This document shows, piece by piece, positions 7,417-16,227 of a stretch of 64,000 nucleotides of DNA. The stretch is from contig JAURCJ010000007.1 of NCBI GenBank assembly GCA_030828505.1, positions 1 through 64,000 of the forward strand, given 5' to 3'. The notes under the pieces were generated by a model. That model was not told the DNA's origin, did no database searches, and saw nothing but the letters and a program-made list of their open reading frames with translations. A program made the translations under genes and the position numbers. The DNA comes from Alphaproteobacteria bacterium (GTDB lineage Bacteria > Pseudomonadota > Alphaproteobacteria > TMED109). Within the stretch, counting starts at the first letter, position 1. Each line of letters begins with the position of its first letter.

Positions 7417-7456
7417 CAACCTAGGAACCTTCTAAAAACATGACGGTGGAATAGTA
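7417..7456 (+). repeat. Dispersed repeat, copy C (core ACGGTGGAATAGT at 7443-7455)
   Basis: ATCAACCTAGGAACCTTCT followed by ACGGTGGAATAGT matches copies A and B, then diverges (ATTTTTTG) before the G-run. No HTH ORF follows. The rest of the gene-free stretch 7354-7689 is AT-rich and shows nothing else I can assign beyond presumed promoter sequence for the cupin gene. Confidence 0.7.
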
Positions 7457-7689
7457 TTTTTTGAATTTTAAGTTTCTATATTATTATTATTTATTTTTTA
7501 ATATTTAGGTATGTAGATAGATTAAGTTATTATTTCTTAATTGGAAAATTTCTAGAGATTTCTATTTTTATTTTTTGATGCCTTTAAGTATTACTCTTTA
7601 ATTGAATAGGGTATTCTAATTTCAATATCTTTTTGACTCTTGTTCAGGATTACTTAAAGTTAATAGAATAATATAAATGGGTAAATAAA

Positions 7690-8154
7690 TTGAATAATAA
7701 AAATAAATGGGAGTTTAACGGTATTAAAATTGTGTCAGAAACTGACTTAGATGATAATACACCCCAAACTAAAGGAATGAAGAGGTTTGCTGCTATAGCT
7801 AAAAGTAATGTAGGAGCTGAAAAAATTTGGGCAGGAACAGTAAATATAGAACCTAGCGCTAAAACAGGCGCACATCATCATGGAGATCTAGAAAGTGTAA
7901 TATATGTTTTATCGGGAAAAGCAAAAATGAGATGGGGAGAAAAATTAGAATTTGAACAGTATGCTAATCCAGGTGATTTTATATTTGTACCTCCATTTGT
8001 TCCTCATCAAGAAATCAATGCTTCTAATAGTGAAATACTTAAATGTGTATTATTTAGAAGTGGACAAGATCCAGTAGTAATAAATTTAGATATTCCAGAG
8101 GCAGACGAACATAATGATAAATATTGGATAGATGATATTCATAGAAAAAAATAA
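7690..8154 (+). CDS. Cupin-domain protein
   Basis: The 154-residue protein starts at TTG and has a single cupin barrel: motif 1 GAHHHGDLESVIYVLSGKAKMRWG provides the three clustered His and a Glu as metal ligands, and motif 2 PGDFIFVPPFVPHQEIN provides the last His. The N-terminal part (GMKRFAAIAKSNVGAEKIWAG) and C-terminal tail are typical of small cupins annotated next to ring-cleavage or RraA/HMG-aldolase genes. It lies 47 bases before a decayed RraA-like gene, so the two may once have acted together in breakdown of an aromatic or sugar acid. The metal and substrate are not known. Confidence 0.8.
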   Translation: MNNKNKWEFNGIKIVSETDLDDNTPQTKGMKRFAAIAKSNVGAEKIWAGTVNIEPSAKTGAHHHGDLESVIYVLSGKAKMRWGEKLEFEQYANPGDFIFVPPFVPHQEINASNSEILKCVLFRSGQDPVVINLDIPEADEHNDKYWIDDIHRKK

Positions 8155-8201
8155 TTAGTTTAAATCAGTATTATTTAATTAACTATAGGGAGTCTAGTTT
8201 G

Positions 8202-8931
8202 ATGCCAACAAAGAAATATTCTCAAGTTAAAAAATCTGTTTTGGATAAGTTAAAACAAGTTTCAACACCAACTATTACGACTCAGTTAATGAGTAATCAT
8301 GGTTTACATAATGTATCACTGCGAAGGGTATTACCAATTGATTTAAGCCTAGGTCGGTTTGCCGGGCCTGCCTTTACCTTGCGCGTGAAGACTTACAAGT
8401 ACAGCAATATCTAGATCATCCTAAAAACCAAATGACACCTATTATTGAAAAAATTCCTGCAGGTGCAGTAATGGTTATGGATGCAAATGCCCGAAATGAT
8501 GTAGGGATGTTGGGTGGTAATCTTTTGATGCGGCTAAAGGTTCGCGGTATAGCAGCAGCAGTTACAGATGGAGGTATGCGCGATATACCTGAGATAAGTA
8601 CACTTGGTATGCCAGTATGCAGCACTGCATTTGCAGCACCTCCAAGTTTCTCAAAGCTAATGCTTGTTGATAATCAGTGTGTGATTACGTGTGGGGTGTT
8701 CCTATATTTCCTGGTGATATCATTGTTGGTGATGCTGAGGGAACTGTTGCCATTCCAGCAGCTTTAGCTAAAGAAGTTGCTGAAAATGGTATCAAACAAG
8801 ATCATATTGAAGGTTGGGTTAATAGAAAATTAGCAAAGGGTGCTTCTTTGCCAGGACTTTATCCTCCATCTGATAAGGTCCGTGCTGAATATGAGAAATG
8901 GATAGAAGAAGGCGAGTCTGACGAGATTTGA
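8202..8931 (+). pseudogene. RraA/HMG-aldolase family gene, broken by two frameshifts
   Basis: Three frames together encode a near-complete RraA-like protein. Frame 1 (8202-8395) reads TPTITTQLM...GPAFTLR. Frame 2 (about 8389-8693) resumes with AREDLQVQQYLDHP, then PAGAVMVMDANAR, MLGGNLLMRL and AAAVTDGGMRD. Frame 3 (from about 8690) gives VPIFPGDIIVGDAEGTVAIP. Family members cleave 4-hydroxy-4-methyl-2-oxoglutarate or inhibit RNase E; GG..M and GG.RD are the metal and substrate site. The first break looks like a short deletion between FTLR and AREDL. The second fits loss of one G in the run at 8691-8695. Base composition is visibly richer in G+C than the surroundings. Probably not functional. 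Confidence 0.85.
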
Positions 8932-8973
8932 TCACGATCAATTAAAGTTTTATAATTTGTATTTTAAACTTGA

Positions 8974-9432
8974 TCATAGGTGCTGGAATTTCTTTGCTTT
9001 TAAAACTATCATTTCCATCTGGTCTAGGAATTTAGATCTATCTGCTTTGCTAAAAGGAGGCGGACCGCCAGTCATTTCTCCACTTTCGCGCAGTCTTTCT
9101 TTTATATCCCGTGTAGCAAGTGCCATACCTATATTATCATTTGTATACTGTTTTCCGTTAGGCTTAATAGCAAATGCTGCTTTTTTAAGGCAGCGTCCGG
9201 CAAGGGGAATATCGTTCGTTACGCATATGTCTGACTTTCCTATATGGTCTACAATCCAGTCATCGGCCGCATCAGCACCTTGATTGACAACAATAAGTTG
9301 TATTAGAGGATTCAATGAAGGGCGTATACCGCCGTCACATACTAAATAAGTTTTCAGATTATGACGTATCGCAACTCGTTCTATCTCATTCTTTACAGGA
9401 CAGGCATCCGCATCAACATAAATTTTTATCAT
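8974..9432 (-). CDS. YaiI/YqxD family protein (UPF0178)
   Basis: The 152-residue protein matches the YaiI/YqxD family over full length: YVDADACPVKNEIERVA at the start, DICVTNDIPLAGRCL in the middle and GMALATRDIKERLRESGEMTGGPPPFSKADR near the end. The acidic residues DADACPV and TNDIPLA resemble a PIN/NYN-type metal site, but no activity is established for the family. Like the adjacent RraA pseudogene it is richer in G+C than its surroundings, suggesting both arrived together. It is intact. Confidence 0.92.
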   Translation of the reverse strand: MIKIYVDADACPVKNEIERVAIRHNLKTYLVCDGGIRPSLNPLIQLIVVNQGADAADDWIVDHIGKSDICVTNDIPLAGRCLKKAAFAIKPNGKQYTNDNIGMALATRDIKERLRESGEMTGGPPPFSKADRSKFLDQMEMIVLKAKKFQHL

Positions 9433-9652
9433 TATAAAAACAATTTCATTAATTTCCTAAAAGTTGGGTATGCTCTAAAAAGTTTCATATTTACATACTA
9501 TTGTTATTATATAAAATATCAAAACCCAAAAGACTAATAGATATTGGCTTTATTAAAATGTTCAGAGTTATCTATATTTTATGAAATTATAATTGCAATT
9601 TTAAATAATTTATTATTAAAATTAAATAGTTTAGTTTAGGAAAGGGATTAAA

Positions 9653-10144
9653 ATGAAAAATTTTTTTTTAGTATTTATTGCTTTTTTTATTGGTTTAACA
9701 TCTTTTGTCTATGCACAAGATAAACCATCAATAACAATAGAATTACTATCTTATGAACAAAAAACAAATTCTTATGATGATACACCTTATTGCGCATTAA
9801 GTTATAGTATTACTAATAACAGTTGGGGTACACTTTATGGCATAAGAGTAAAAACAGAAGCCTTTGACGACAGAGATACAAAACTAGATGACTATGGTTT
9901 AGGAGGTAATATCTTAAATCCATTTAGTGGTTGGTTTGATGATCAAAAATTTATTAGTATAGGTGATATGAAACAGGTTACTAATTTAGAATTTGGTGGC
10001 CAGTGCAAATATATGGGCTTAATTAATGCATTAGAGGTAAAAGCTGAAGATTGCAATATTAGGATGATGCCAGAAGGTGTAAATTGTTTAGATATACTAG
10101 AGCTGAAATCTAAAATTGATCATATTAAGTTTCAGGTAAGGTGA
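9653..10144 (+). CDS. Secreted protein of unknown function
   Basis: The 163-residue protein begins with a clear signal peptide (KNFFLVFIAFFIGLTSFVYAQ, cleavage after AQ likely). The mature part has an Ig-like/beta-sandwich appearance: ITIELLSYEQ, YCALSYSITNNS, YGIRVKTEAFDD, with four or more cysteines (PYCALS, GGQCKYM, EDCNIR, VNCLDI) that could form disulfides. I do not recognise the family. AGGAAAGGG precedes the ATG. It is followed by a broken gene for another secreted protein, possibly once in the same operon. Confidence 0.6.
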   Translation: MKNFFLVFIAFFIGLTSFVYAQDKPSITIELLSYEQKTNSYDDTPYCALSYSITNNSWGTLYGIRVKTEAFDDRDTKLDDYGLGGNILNPFSGWFDDQKFISIGDMKQVTNLEFGGQCKYMGLINALEVKAEDCNIRMMPEGVNCLDILELKSKIDHIKFQVR

Positions 10145-10157
10145 TAATAGAATTTTT

Positions 10158-10555
10158 ATGCGAATTATATTTTTTATAATCGTTTATATCTTTTTTATTT
10201 TTAATGCCCATGCAAAAGATTCTTTATCTGATTATTATTCTGCTTATATTTTTGTTAAAAATTGTAACGAATTAGATCAGTTTTTTATGTAGATAATGAA
10301 AACATGCAAATTGCTAAAAAATCCATAAAAAATATTGAAAATGAATATAAAAAGAAAAATTAAAGTCTTGATATTGATGCAGAATGGAATATAGCAGCAA
10401 CAAAGTGGAAAGAAGACTTTGAGGCAATGTTTTTAATGTTTAAATCATTAGACGCCTATAGTGAAGATATGGCAGGTATGTGTAAATTATATCTTATGAT
10501 GCTCAATGCTGCGGCTAGTTCAGTATTTAATGAAAGTATTGAAAAAGATTTTTAA
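10158..10555 (+). pseudogene. Broken gene for a small secreted protein
   Basis: An ATG at 10158 opens a signal-peptide-like stretch (IIFFIIVYIFFIFNAHAK) followed by SDYYSAYIFVKNCNELDQFF, then a stop after a T-run at about 10281. The next frame (from 10289) continues VDNENMQIAKKSIKNIENEYKK, hits TAA at 10361, and then runs on as DAEWNIAATKW...MAGMCKLYLMMLNAAASSVFNES to TAA at 10553. A frameshift plus one nonsense change explain the breaks. The family is not recognised. Confidence 0.6.
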
Positions 10556-10622
10556 AATAAGTTAAGAGAAAACACTAAATTTGGACAAATGATTTCTCTG
10601 AATAACAAAATTTAACATAATA

Positions 10623-11456
10623 TTATTTTTTATAAAAGTAAGGTAATCCTATACCTCCTAATATAAGAAAAGATGCAATATAAAATTGCCAATTTAATGT
10701 CTCAGAAATAAATAAATAACCTCCAAGTGCAGCTATCAATGGTACACTTAATTGGGCAACAGAAGCTAATGTAATGTCTATTTTAGGCAATACCCAATAC
10801 CATAAAGTATATCCCAGTCCTGAAGTTATAGAACCTGAGATGATAGCTAAAAGCAAGCCATATAGACTAGTATTTGTTTGATCAGGCATGAATAAAGCAA
10901 TAGGTATTATTAATAACATTGCTAATACAAAATTTGCGGCTGTATTTGATAATGGATTATTTTGTCCGTGGCCTAAAATAGAGTAGATACCCCAACTAAA
11001 TGCAGCTAAAAACATTAAAATTATTCCAAATAAACTATTTTCACCAAATCTTGGATCCACAAGAATATATAGACCTATCATAGATAAAAATACTCCGATG
11101 AAACGGAGTATAGAAATATTTTCTTTTAATAATAATGCTCCAGAAAACATTACTATCATACTGCCTCCAAATAATATTAAGGCGCCTATACCAGTATTAA
11201 TAGTTAAATATGCAAAACTAAAACCTACTAGATATCCTACCAATGCCAGTGCACTAATAATTGAATTAATTTTAAATTTAGAAAATTTTTTATGAAAAAT
11301 AAAAACTAATAAGACTAGCACTAATGCAGCTGATCCTGCTCTTAATAACGCAAAATTAGAAGGGCCAATTAAATTTGAAGATAATGCTAATCTTGTTATT
11401 ATTGAGTTCGCAGCAAACGCAGTCATTACTATAGTTAATATAAAAAAATTTTTCAT
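10623..11456 (-). CDS. EamA/DMT-superfamily transporter
   Basis: The 277-residue protein is almost entirely hydrophobic, with about ten membrane segments arranged as two EamA repeats; the second starts near residue 140 (FGIILMFLAAFSWGIYSILG). ALILFGGSMIVMFSGALLLKE and LSVPLIAALGGYLFISE are the family's conserved helix ends. Such proteins export or exchange metabolites such as amino acids and nucleosides across the inner membrane; the substrate is unknown. The gene is divergent from phzF (80 bases). A second DMT gene at 16228 is only distantly similar. Confidence 0.88.
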   Translation of the reverse strand: MKNFFILTIVMTAFAANSIITRLALSSNLIGPSNFALLRAGSAALVLVLLVFIFHKKFSKFKINSIISALALVGYLVGFSFAYLTINTGIGALILFGGSMIVMFSGALLLKENISILRFIGVFLSMIGLYILVDPRFGENSLFGIILMFLAAFSWGIYSILGHGQNNPLSNTAANFVLAMLLIIPIALFMPDQTNTSLYGLLLAIISGSITSGLGYTLWYWVLPKIDITLASVAQLSVPLIAALGGYLFISETLNWQFYIASFLILGGIGLPYFYKK

Positions 11457-11536
11457 TTTATTAGAATATCAAAAATTAGATTTATAGTCATAAAAAATTA
11501 GTACTAAAAACAGATTATTTATACTACCATATAACA

Positions 11537-12349
11537 ATGAAAAAAATAAAAATATATCAAGTAGATGCATTTGCTAATAAATTATTTTCTGGAAATCCTG
11601 CAGCAGTTTGTCCATTAGATGATTGGTTGCCAGATGAAACTATGCAATCAATTGCATTAGAAAATAATTTGTCAGAGACTGCCTTTTTTACAAAAGATAA
11701 AGATAAATTTTTTCTTAGATGGTTTACACCTAAAGTTGAGATTGATTTATGTGGGCATGCCACTCTTGCTGCGGCGCATATTATATATACTGAAATGAAC
11801 TATCAAGATGATAATATAGAATTTAATATTAAATCAGGAGATGTTTTGAATGTTCATAGGGACCAATATAAATTAAGTATGAACTTTCCTGCATATGAGC
11901 CTATAAGTATGGAACAGAATTTTAATGAATTATATGATGCTCTAGGGGTAAGGCCATCATTATTTCTTCATTGTAATTATGGATTGGCAGTTTTCAGAAA
12001 TGAAGAAGAAATTATACAAATAACACCTAAATTTAACTCTTTAGAAAAATTACGCTATAATGGAATAATAGTAACTGCACCAGGAAATGATGTTGATTTT
12101 GTTTCACGATTTTTTGGCCCTAAACTTGGTATTCCTGAAGATCCAGTTACTGGTGGTGCACATTGTGAGCTAATTCCTTATTGGTCAAAGTGTTTAAATA
12201 AAAAAGATATGATAGCAAGGCAATTATCAAAAAGAGGCGGAGAATTGTATTGTTCCTATTTAGATGATAGAGTAATTATTGGAGGTAAGGCAATTACTTA
12301 TATGCAGGGAGAATTGCTATTAAATAATATAGTTAGCTATGACAAATAA
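11537..12349 (+). CDS. PhzF family isomerase-like protein
   Basis: The 270-residue protein shows the PhzF two-domain diaminopimelate-epimerase fold: YQVDAFANKLFSGNPAAVCPL at the N-terminus, NNLSETAFF containing the catalytic Glu47, IDLCGHATLAAAH, and GIPEDPVTGGAHCEL in the second half. Outside phenazine producers these proteins are isomerases or epimerases of unknown substrate; no phenazine genes are nearby. It overlaps the TauD-like gene by 11 bases, so the two are translationally linked. Confidence 0.9.
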   Translation: MKKIKIYQVDAFANKLFSGNPAAVCPLDDWLPDETMQSIALENNLSETAFFTKDKDKFFLRWFTPKVEIDLCGHATLAAAHIIYTEMNYQDDNIEFNIKSGDVLNVHRDQYKLSMNFPAYEPISMEQNFNELYDALGVRPSLFLHCNYGLAVFRNEEEIIQITPKFNSLEKLRYNGIIVTAPGNDVDFVSRFFGPKLGIPEDPVTGGAHCELIPYWSKCLNKKDMIARQLSKRGGELYCSYLDDRVIIGGKAITYMQGELLLNNIVSYDK

Positions 12350-13175
12350 TATAAAAATTATTCCATGTTCAAATGCTATAGGAGCTTATATTGAAGGAGT
12401 TCAACTAAATGAAAAACTTCAGCAAAAAACTATAAATATCATATATGATGCTTTTCTAAAATATCAGGTAATTTTTTTTCGAAATCAACATCTAACAGAA
12501 ATAGAATATTTATCTTTTGCGAGAAAAATTGGTAAACCAATAATGTATCCTTTTGTTAAAGGTTTGCAAAAATATCCTGAAATTACCCCAATTTTAAAAA
12601 AAGAAACTGATCTAAATAATTTTGGCGGTATATGGCATAGTGACACTTCATATTTAAAGAAACCTCCAAAAGGAACTATGTTATATGCAATAGAAGTTCC
12701 TGAAAATGGAGGTGATACAGAATTTGCAAACCAGTATCTTGCTTATGATCATTTATCTAAAGATATGAAAATATTTTTAGATAGCAAAAAAGCCCTTAAT
12801 ATTTCAGGTAAAGAAGAAACTACAAAAACAAGGTCAGATCTAAGAAAACATTCTTCTACACAAATTAAAAGTAATGAGCATGAAGCTGAGCATCCAGTTG
12901 TAAGAACGCACCCTGAAACAAAAAGAAAATCTTTATATATCAATATCGCGCATACTAACTGTTTTACTGATATGAGTATTGAAGAAAGTACTCCTATTCT
13001 AAATTTACTCTTCAAACACCAAATTAAATTTGATTTTATATATAGGTTTAAATGGGAGAAAGGTTCAGTAGCTATATGGGACAATAGATGTACCTTACAT
13101 AATCCTATTAATGACTATTATGGAAAGAGAAGATTAATGCACAGGATAACTTTTGAAGGGGACACACCCATCTAA
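12339..13175 (+). CDS. TauD/TfdA-family 2-oxoglutarate-dependent dioxygenase
   Basis: The 278-residue enzyme has the non-haem iron facial triad: His100 and Asp102 in GIWHSDTSYL, and a distal His in RCTLHNP. The 2-oxoglutarate-binding Arg is in the C-terminal GKRRLMHRITFEGD. PENGGDTEFANQYLAYD is the family's conserved loop. It should hydroxylate or oxidatively cleave a small substrate using O2, Fe(II) and 2-oxoglutarate, as TauD does for taurine. No sulfonate transporter is nearby. It overlaps phzF upstream and the YwqK-like gene downstream by one base. Confidence 0.9.
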   Translation: MTNNIKIIPCSNAIGAYIEGVQLNEKLQQKTINIIYDAFLKYQVIFFRNQHLTEIEYLSFARKIGKPIMYPFVKGLQKYPEITPILKKETDLNNFGGIWHSDTSYLKKPPKGTMLYAIEVPENGGDTEFANQYLAYDHLSKDMKIFLDSKKALNISGKEETTKTRSDLRKHSSTQIKSNEHEAEHPVVRTHPETKRKSLYINIAHTNCFTDMSIEESTPILNLLFKHQIKFDFIYRFKWEKGSVAIWDNRCTLHNPINDYYGKRRLMHRITFEGDTPI

Positions 13176-13798
13176 TGATAAAATTTATGATAATTATGTC
13201 TATTTTTATGGTTATAAATATTTCTTTAAGTAAAGATACAAGTTGGTATGAATTAGAATTAAGAAATAATTTATATTATGAAAAAAATAAAAACACTCCG
13301 TTCACAGGTGTAATTAAGAGTAAGAGAAATGGAAAGATAATTAACGGTATGAAAGAAGGAACATGGTTAGAGTATTGGGATGATGGGAAAATAAGCTCTA
13401 TAACCAATTATAAAAATGGTAAGTATGATGGAGAATATTTAAGTTATTATAAGAATGGCCAATTAAATGTAAAAGCAAATTATAAAAGTGGCAAAAAAGA
13501 AGGAAATTTTTTTGATTATTATCAAACTGGCCAGTTAAATTGGAAAGAGTTTTATAAAAATGGCCAAGTTGATGGTACATCTATTATTTATCATGAAAAC
13601 GGTAACTTGTGGTATAGAACAAATTTTAAAGAGGGTATAAGACATGGAATTTATCAAAAGTTTAACATTAATGGTAAATTAATTGAGGAAAAAACATATA
13701 GAGACGGTAATATAGATGGAGAATGGCTAAAATATAACAAAGATGGTGAATTGTTTGATATAAAAATATATAAAGATGGTGTACTAATAAAAAATTAA
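13175..13798 (+). CDS. Secreted YwqK/MORN-variant repeat protein, larger paralogue
   Basis: The 207-residue protein has a signal peptide (IKFMIIMSIFMVINISLS), the opening LELRNNLYYEKNKNTPFTG shared with the 5375-5815 protein, and about six MORN-like repeats of the form Y.NGQL....YKNG+.+G. Extra repeats account for the greater length. The first base of its ATG is the last base of the TauD-like stop codon, so coupling is possible, although a shared function is not evident. Confidence 0.75.
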   Translation: MIKFMIIMSIFMVINISLSKDTSWYELELRNNLYYEKNKNTPFTGVIKSKRNGKIINGMKEGTWLEYWDDGKISSITNYKNGKYDGEYLSYYKNGQLNVKANYKSGKKEGNFFDYYQTGQLNWKEFYKNGQVDGTSIIYHENGNLWYRTNFKEGIRHGIYQKFNINGKLIEEKTYRDGNIDGEWLKYNKDGELFDIKIYKDGVLIKN

Positions 13799-13827
13799 AA
13801 TTTTGAATTAAGAAAATATATACTACG

Positions 13828-15327
13828 TTAGGCAATTGTATATTTGTTTATAAAATCATTAGCCTTACTAAAAATAAGTTCTTTTCTTGCTTGTTTAATT
13901 TTGCCTAAAGCATTCTTCATAATTGAAAGTCTTGGGTTAGATTTAAAAAAGTCTATATTGTCATCAATAAATTTCCAATATAATCCATCTAAAATTTCAC
14001 ACCAATCTCCTTTTTTATAATTACTCATTTTAAGTATATAATTTGATCCACATAAATATGGTTTTGTAGAAAATATTCCACCATCAGAAAAAGTTCCCAT
14101 GCCATAAACGTTAGGAACCATTACCCACTCCGATGAATCTATGAACATTTCCATAAACCATTTATAGATTTCATCAGGATGAATTCTAGATAGAGTCATT
14201 ATATTAGATAATATCATTAATCTTGGAATATGATGAGTGTATCCATAATCTATACAATCTTTGATTGTATCATCTAACGGTTTTATTCCTGTTGTACCCT
14301 TATACCAATCTATTGACAATTTTCTTGAGTGGTTCCAAAAATTAGATTTTATTTGGTCTTGTCCTTTTGTATCATTAATACCTTTGATGAATTCTCTCCA
14401 TCCAATTATTTGTCTGATAAAACCTTCAAATGAATTAAGAGAAATATTATTTTTCTTATATATTTTGTGTGCTCGATCAATAATTTCCTCTGGAGTAATT
14501 AAACCTAAATTCATCATAGGGCTTAAGTTACTATGAAATAAGAAATTATTATCTTCTATAATAGCATCTTCATAATCACCAAAATGATTAAATTTTAATT
14601 GTAAAAAATTATCTAACCATTTTAAAGTATCTTTTCTATTTATTGGAAACCAAATATTATCCATATTGCCGGGGTGATCCGAAAAATATTTTAGAATATC
14701 TTCTTTCACTTTTGTTAAATTGTTTGAATTTTTTTTCTTAGGCTTTTGAGGAATAGTAATATTTTTAGTAATTTTTTTTCTGTTTTCATCGTCGAATGAC
14801 CATTTACCTCCAATAGGTTTGCCCTCTGGGTCTATTAAAATATTCATTTTTCTTCTTATATATTTATAAAAATGTGCTTGTAAAAAATTATTTTTATTAT
14901 CACTGTATTCTCTAAAATCATTTTTAGATAAAATAAACATTGGGTTTTTATGATTAGTCCATGAAATATTTTTAATATTTTTAATATTTTTTATTTTATC
15001 TCTTAAAAAGCTGTCAACCAGTTCAAACTGGTGAATATATTTTATAGAGTTGTTGTTTATGATTAGGGACAACTTTTTTTCAAAACTGTCTGTAAAGTCT
15101 TTATCTTCTATACTATGATAATGAACTTTAAAACCATTAATTTCTAGCTCATTTTTGTATTCTCGCATAGCTAAAAAAAACATTAATATTTTTAATTTAT
15201 GATGCTTTTGTTCCTTACATAATCCGTAGTCTTCAGACATAAAAATTTCAGTGCAGCCTGTATTCTTAATATATTTTATCGGAAATAATTGATTTCCTAA
15301 TATAATTAAAAGATTTTTATTTATCAT
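13828..15327 (-). CDS. Photolyase/cryptochrome-related protein of the PhrB-like (FeS-BCP, DPRP) family
   Basis: The 499-residue flavoprotein belongs to the family of bacterial (6-4) photolyases related to Agrobacterium PhrB: an N-terminal LLIILGNQLFP, then QHHKLK-type KHHKLKILMFFLAMREY, QIIGWREFIKGI, YGYTHHIPRLMILSN in the FAD-binding region, SEWVMVPNVYGMGTFSDGG, and GLYWKFI near the end. PhrB binds a 4Fe-4S cluster through four Cys; here the CxxC region reads SNYKKGDWCEIL with only one Cys, so a standard cluster is unlikely. It probably repairs UV lesions or acts as a light sensor. Confidence 0.88.
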   Translation of the reverse strand: MINKNLLIILGNQLFPIKYIKNTGCTEIFMSEDYGLCKEQKHHKLKILMFFLAMREYKNELEINGFKVHYHSIEDKDFTDSFEKKLSLIINNNSIKYIHQFELVDSFLRDKIKNIKNIKNISWTNHKNPMFILSKNDFREYSDNKNNFLQAHFYKYIRRKMNILIDPEGKPIGGKWSFDDENRKKITKNITIPQKPKKKNSNNLTKVKEDILKYFSDHPGNMDNIWFPINRKDTLKWLDNFLQLKFNHFGDYEDAIIEDNNFLFHSNLSPMMNLGLITPEEIIDRAHKIYKKNNISLNSFEGFIRQIIGWREFIKGINDTKGQDQIKSNFWNHSRKLSIDWYKGTTGIKPLDDTIKDCIDYGYTHHIPRLMILSNIMTLSRIHPDEIYKWFMEMFIDSSEWVMVPNVYGMGTFSDGGIFSTKPYLCGSNYILKMSNYKKGDWCEILDGLYWKFIDDNIDFFKSNPRLSIMKNALGKIKQARKELIFSKANDFINKYTIA

Positions 15328-15454
15328 CTATAACACCCACCTATGTAAGTATACCTTATTATTAAATAAACAGATTTTATTCTAAGATTATTCTACTTTT
15401 TATACTTAAATTGACTAAAATATATATTTATATTAATTAATATTTTTTACATAT

Positions 15455-16174
15455 TTGGATATTACTTTGATTAATTCTTTTTTAAACAAAGATGTTTTTT
15501 ATAAAATTAAAGAGCATAAAGTTTTTCAATCTATTGTTATTATAGCTATTATTATTTCAGCTTTTCTTATTGGGGCATCTACTTTTGAAATTAGTGAAAC
15601 ACTTATTTCATTATTTTTAATTACTGATATTCTCATTACTCTTTTTTTTGTTATAGAGATAATTATTAGGTTTATTGCTGAACCTAATAAAAGACTTTTT
15701 TTTAAAAGTGGATGGAATATTTTTGATACAATAATTGTTCTTATTTCAATTATTCCTATTGGCCCTAATTCATCAGTTTTATTATTAAGATTATTAAGAA
15801 TTTTTAGAGTTTTAAGACTCATATCTGCTGTGCCAGAGTTAAAAGAATTAATAGAGGCGTTATTCCAATCCATTAAAAGAGTGTTTTATGTAGCCCTTCT
15901 ACTATTTATTATACTATATATTTATGCTTCATTTGGCTCAATTTTATTCTCGGAGGCAGATCCTGAAAGATGGAAGGATATGGGAATTTCTATGATTACT
16001 CTAGTACAAGTTCTTACTTTATCCAGTTGGGAACAAGTAATGTTACCTTTACAAAAAATTTATTGGTGGACTTGGATTTATTTTTATAGTTTTGTTGCAA
16101 TAGGTTCTATCACAATATTAAATTTAATTATCGCAGTACTAGTAGATGTAGTTACAAACCAAAAAAGGAAGTGA
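15455..16174 (+). CDS. Voltage-gated cation channel of the NaChBac type with an altered pore
   Basis: The 239-residue protein has six membrane segments in the order of the Ion_trans family. Segment S4 is RLLRIFRVLRLIS, with Arg spaced every three residues as a voltage sensor; S5, a pore loop and S6 follow. The loop reads TLVQVLTLSSWEQVMLP, where NaChBac-type sodium channels have TLESW: the ring Glu is replaced by Ser and a Glu lies two residues later. It should form tetramers in the inner membrane; ion selectivity is uncertain. The start is TTG at 15455. A TTGACT at 15411 may belong to its promoter. Confidence 0.85.
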   Translation: MDITLINSFLNKDVFYKIKEHKVFQSIVIIAIIISAFLIGASTFEISETLISLFLITDILITLFFVIEIIIRFIAEPNKRLFFKSGWNIFDTIIVLISIIPIGPNSSVLLLRLLRIFRVLRLISAVPELKELIEALFQSIKRVFYVALLLFIILYIYASFGSILFSEADPERWKDMGISMITLVQVLTLSSWEQVMLPLQKIYWWTWIYFYSFVAIGSITILNLIIAVLVDVVTNQKRK

Positions 16175-16227
16175 ACAGATACATTAGTTATTTTGAATAT
16201 GTATATTTAGCCTTTATTAATAATCAT

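Noticed and set aside
8957-9283. Plus-strand ORF of 108 codons opposite the YaiI gene
   Set aside because: It is a shadow of the well-supported YaiI family gene on the minus strand.
12749-13084. Minus-strand ORF inside the TauD-like gene
   Set aside because: It is a shadow; the plus-strand gene has intact iron and 2-oxoglutarate ligands.
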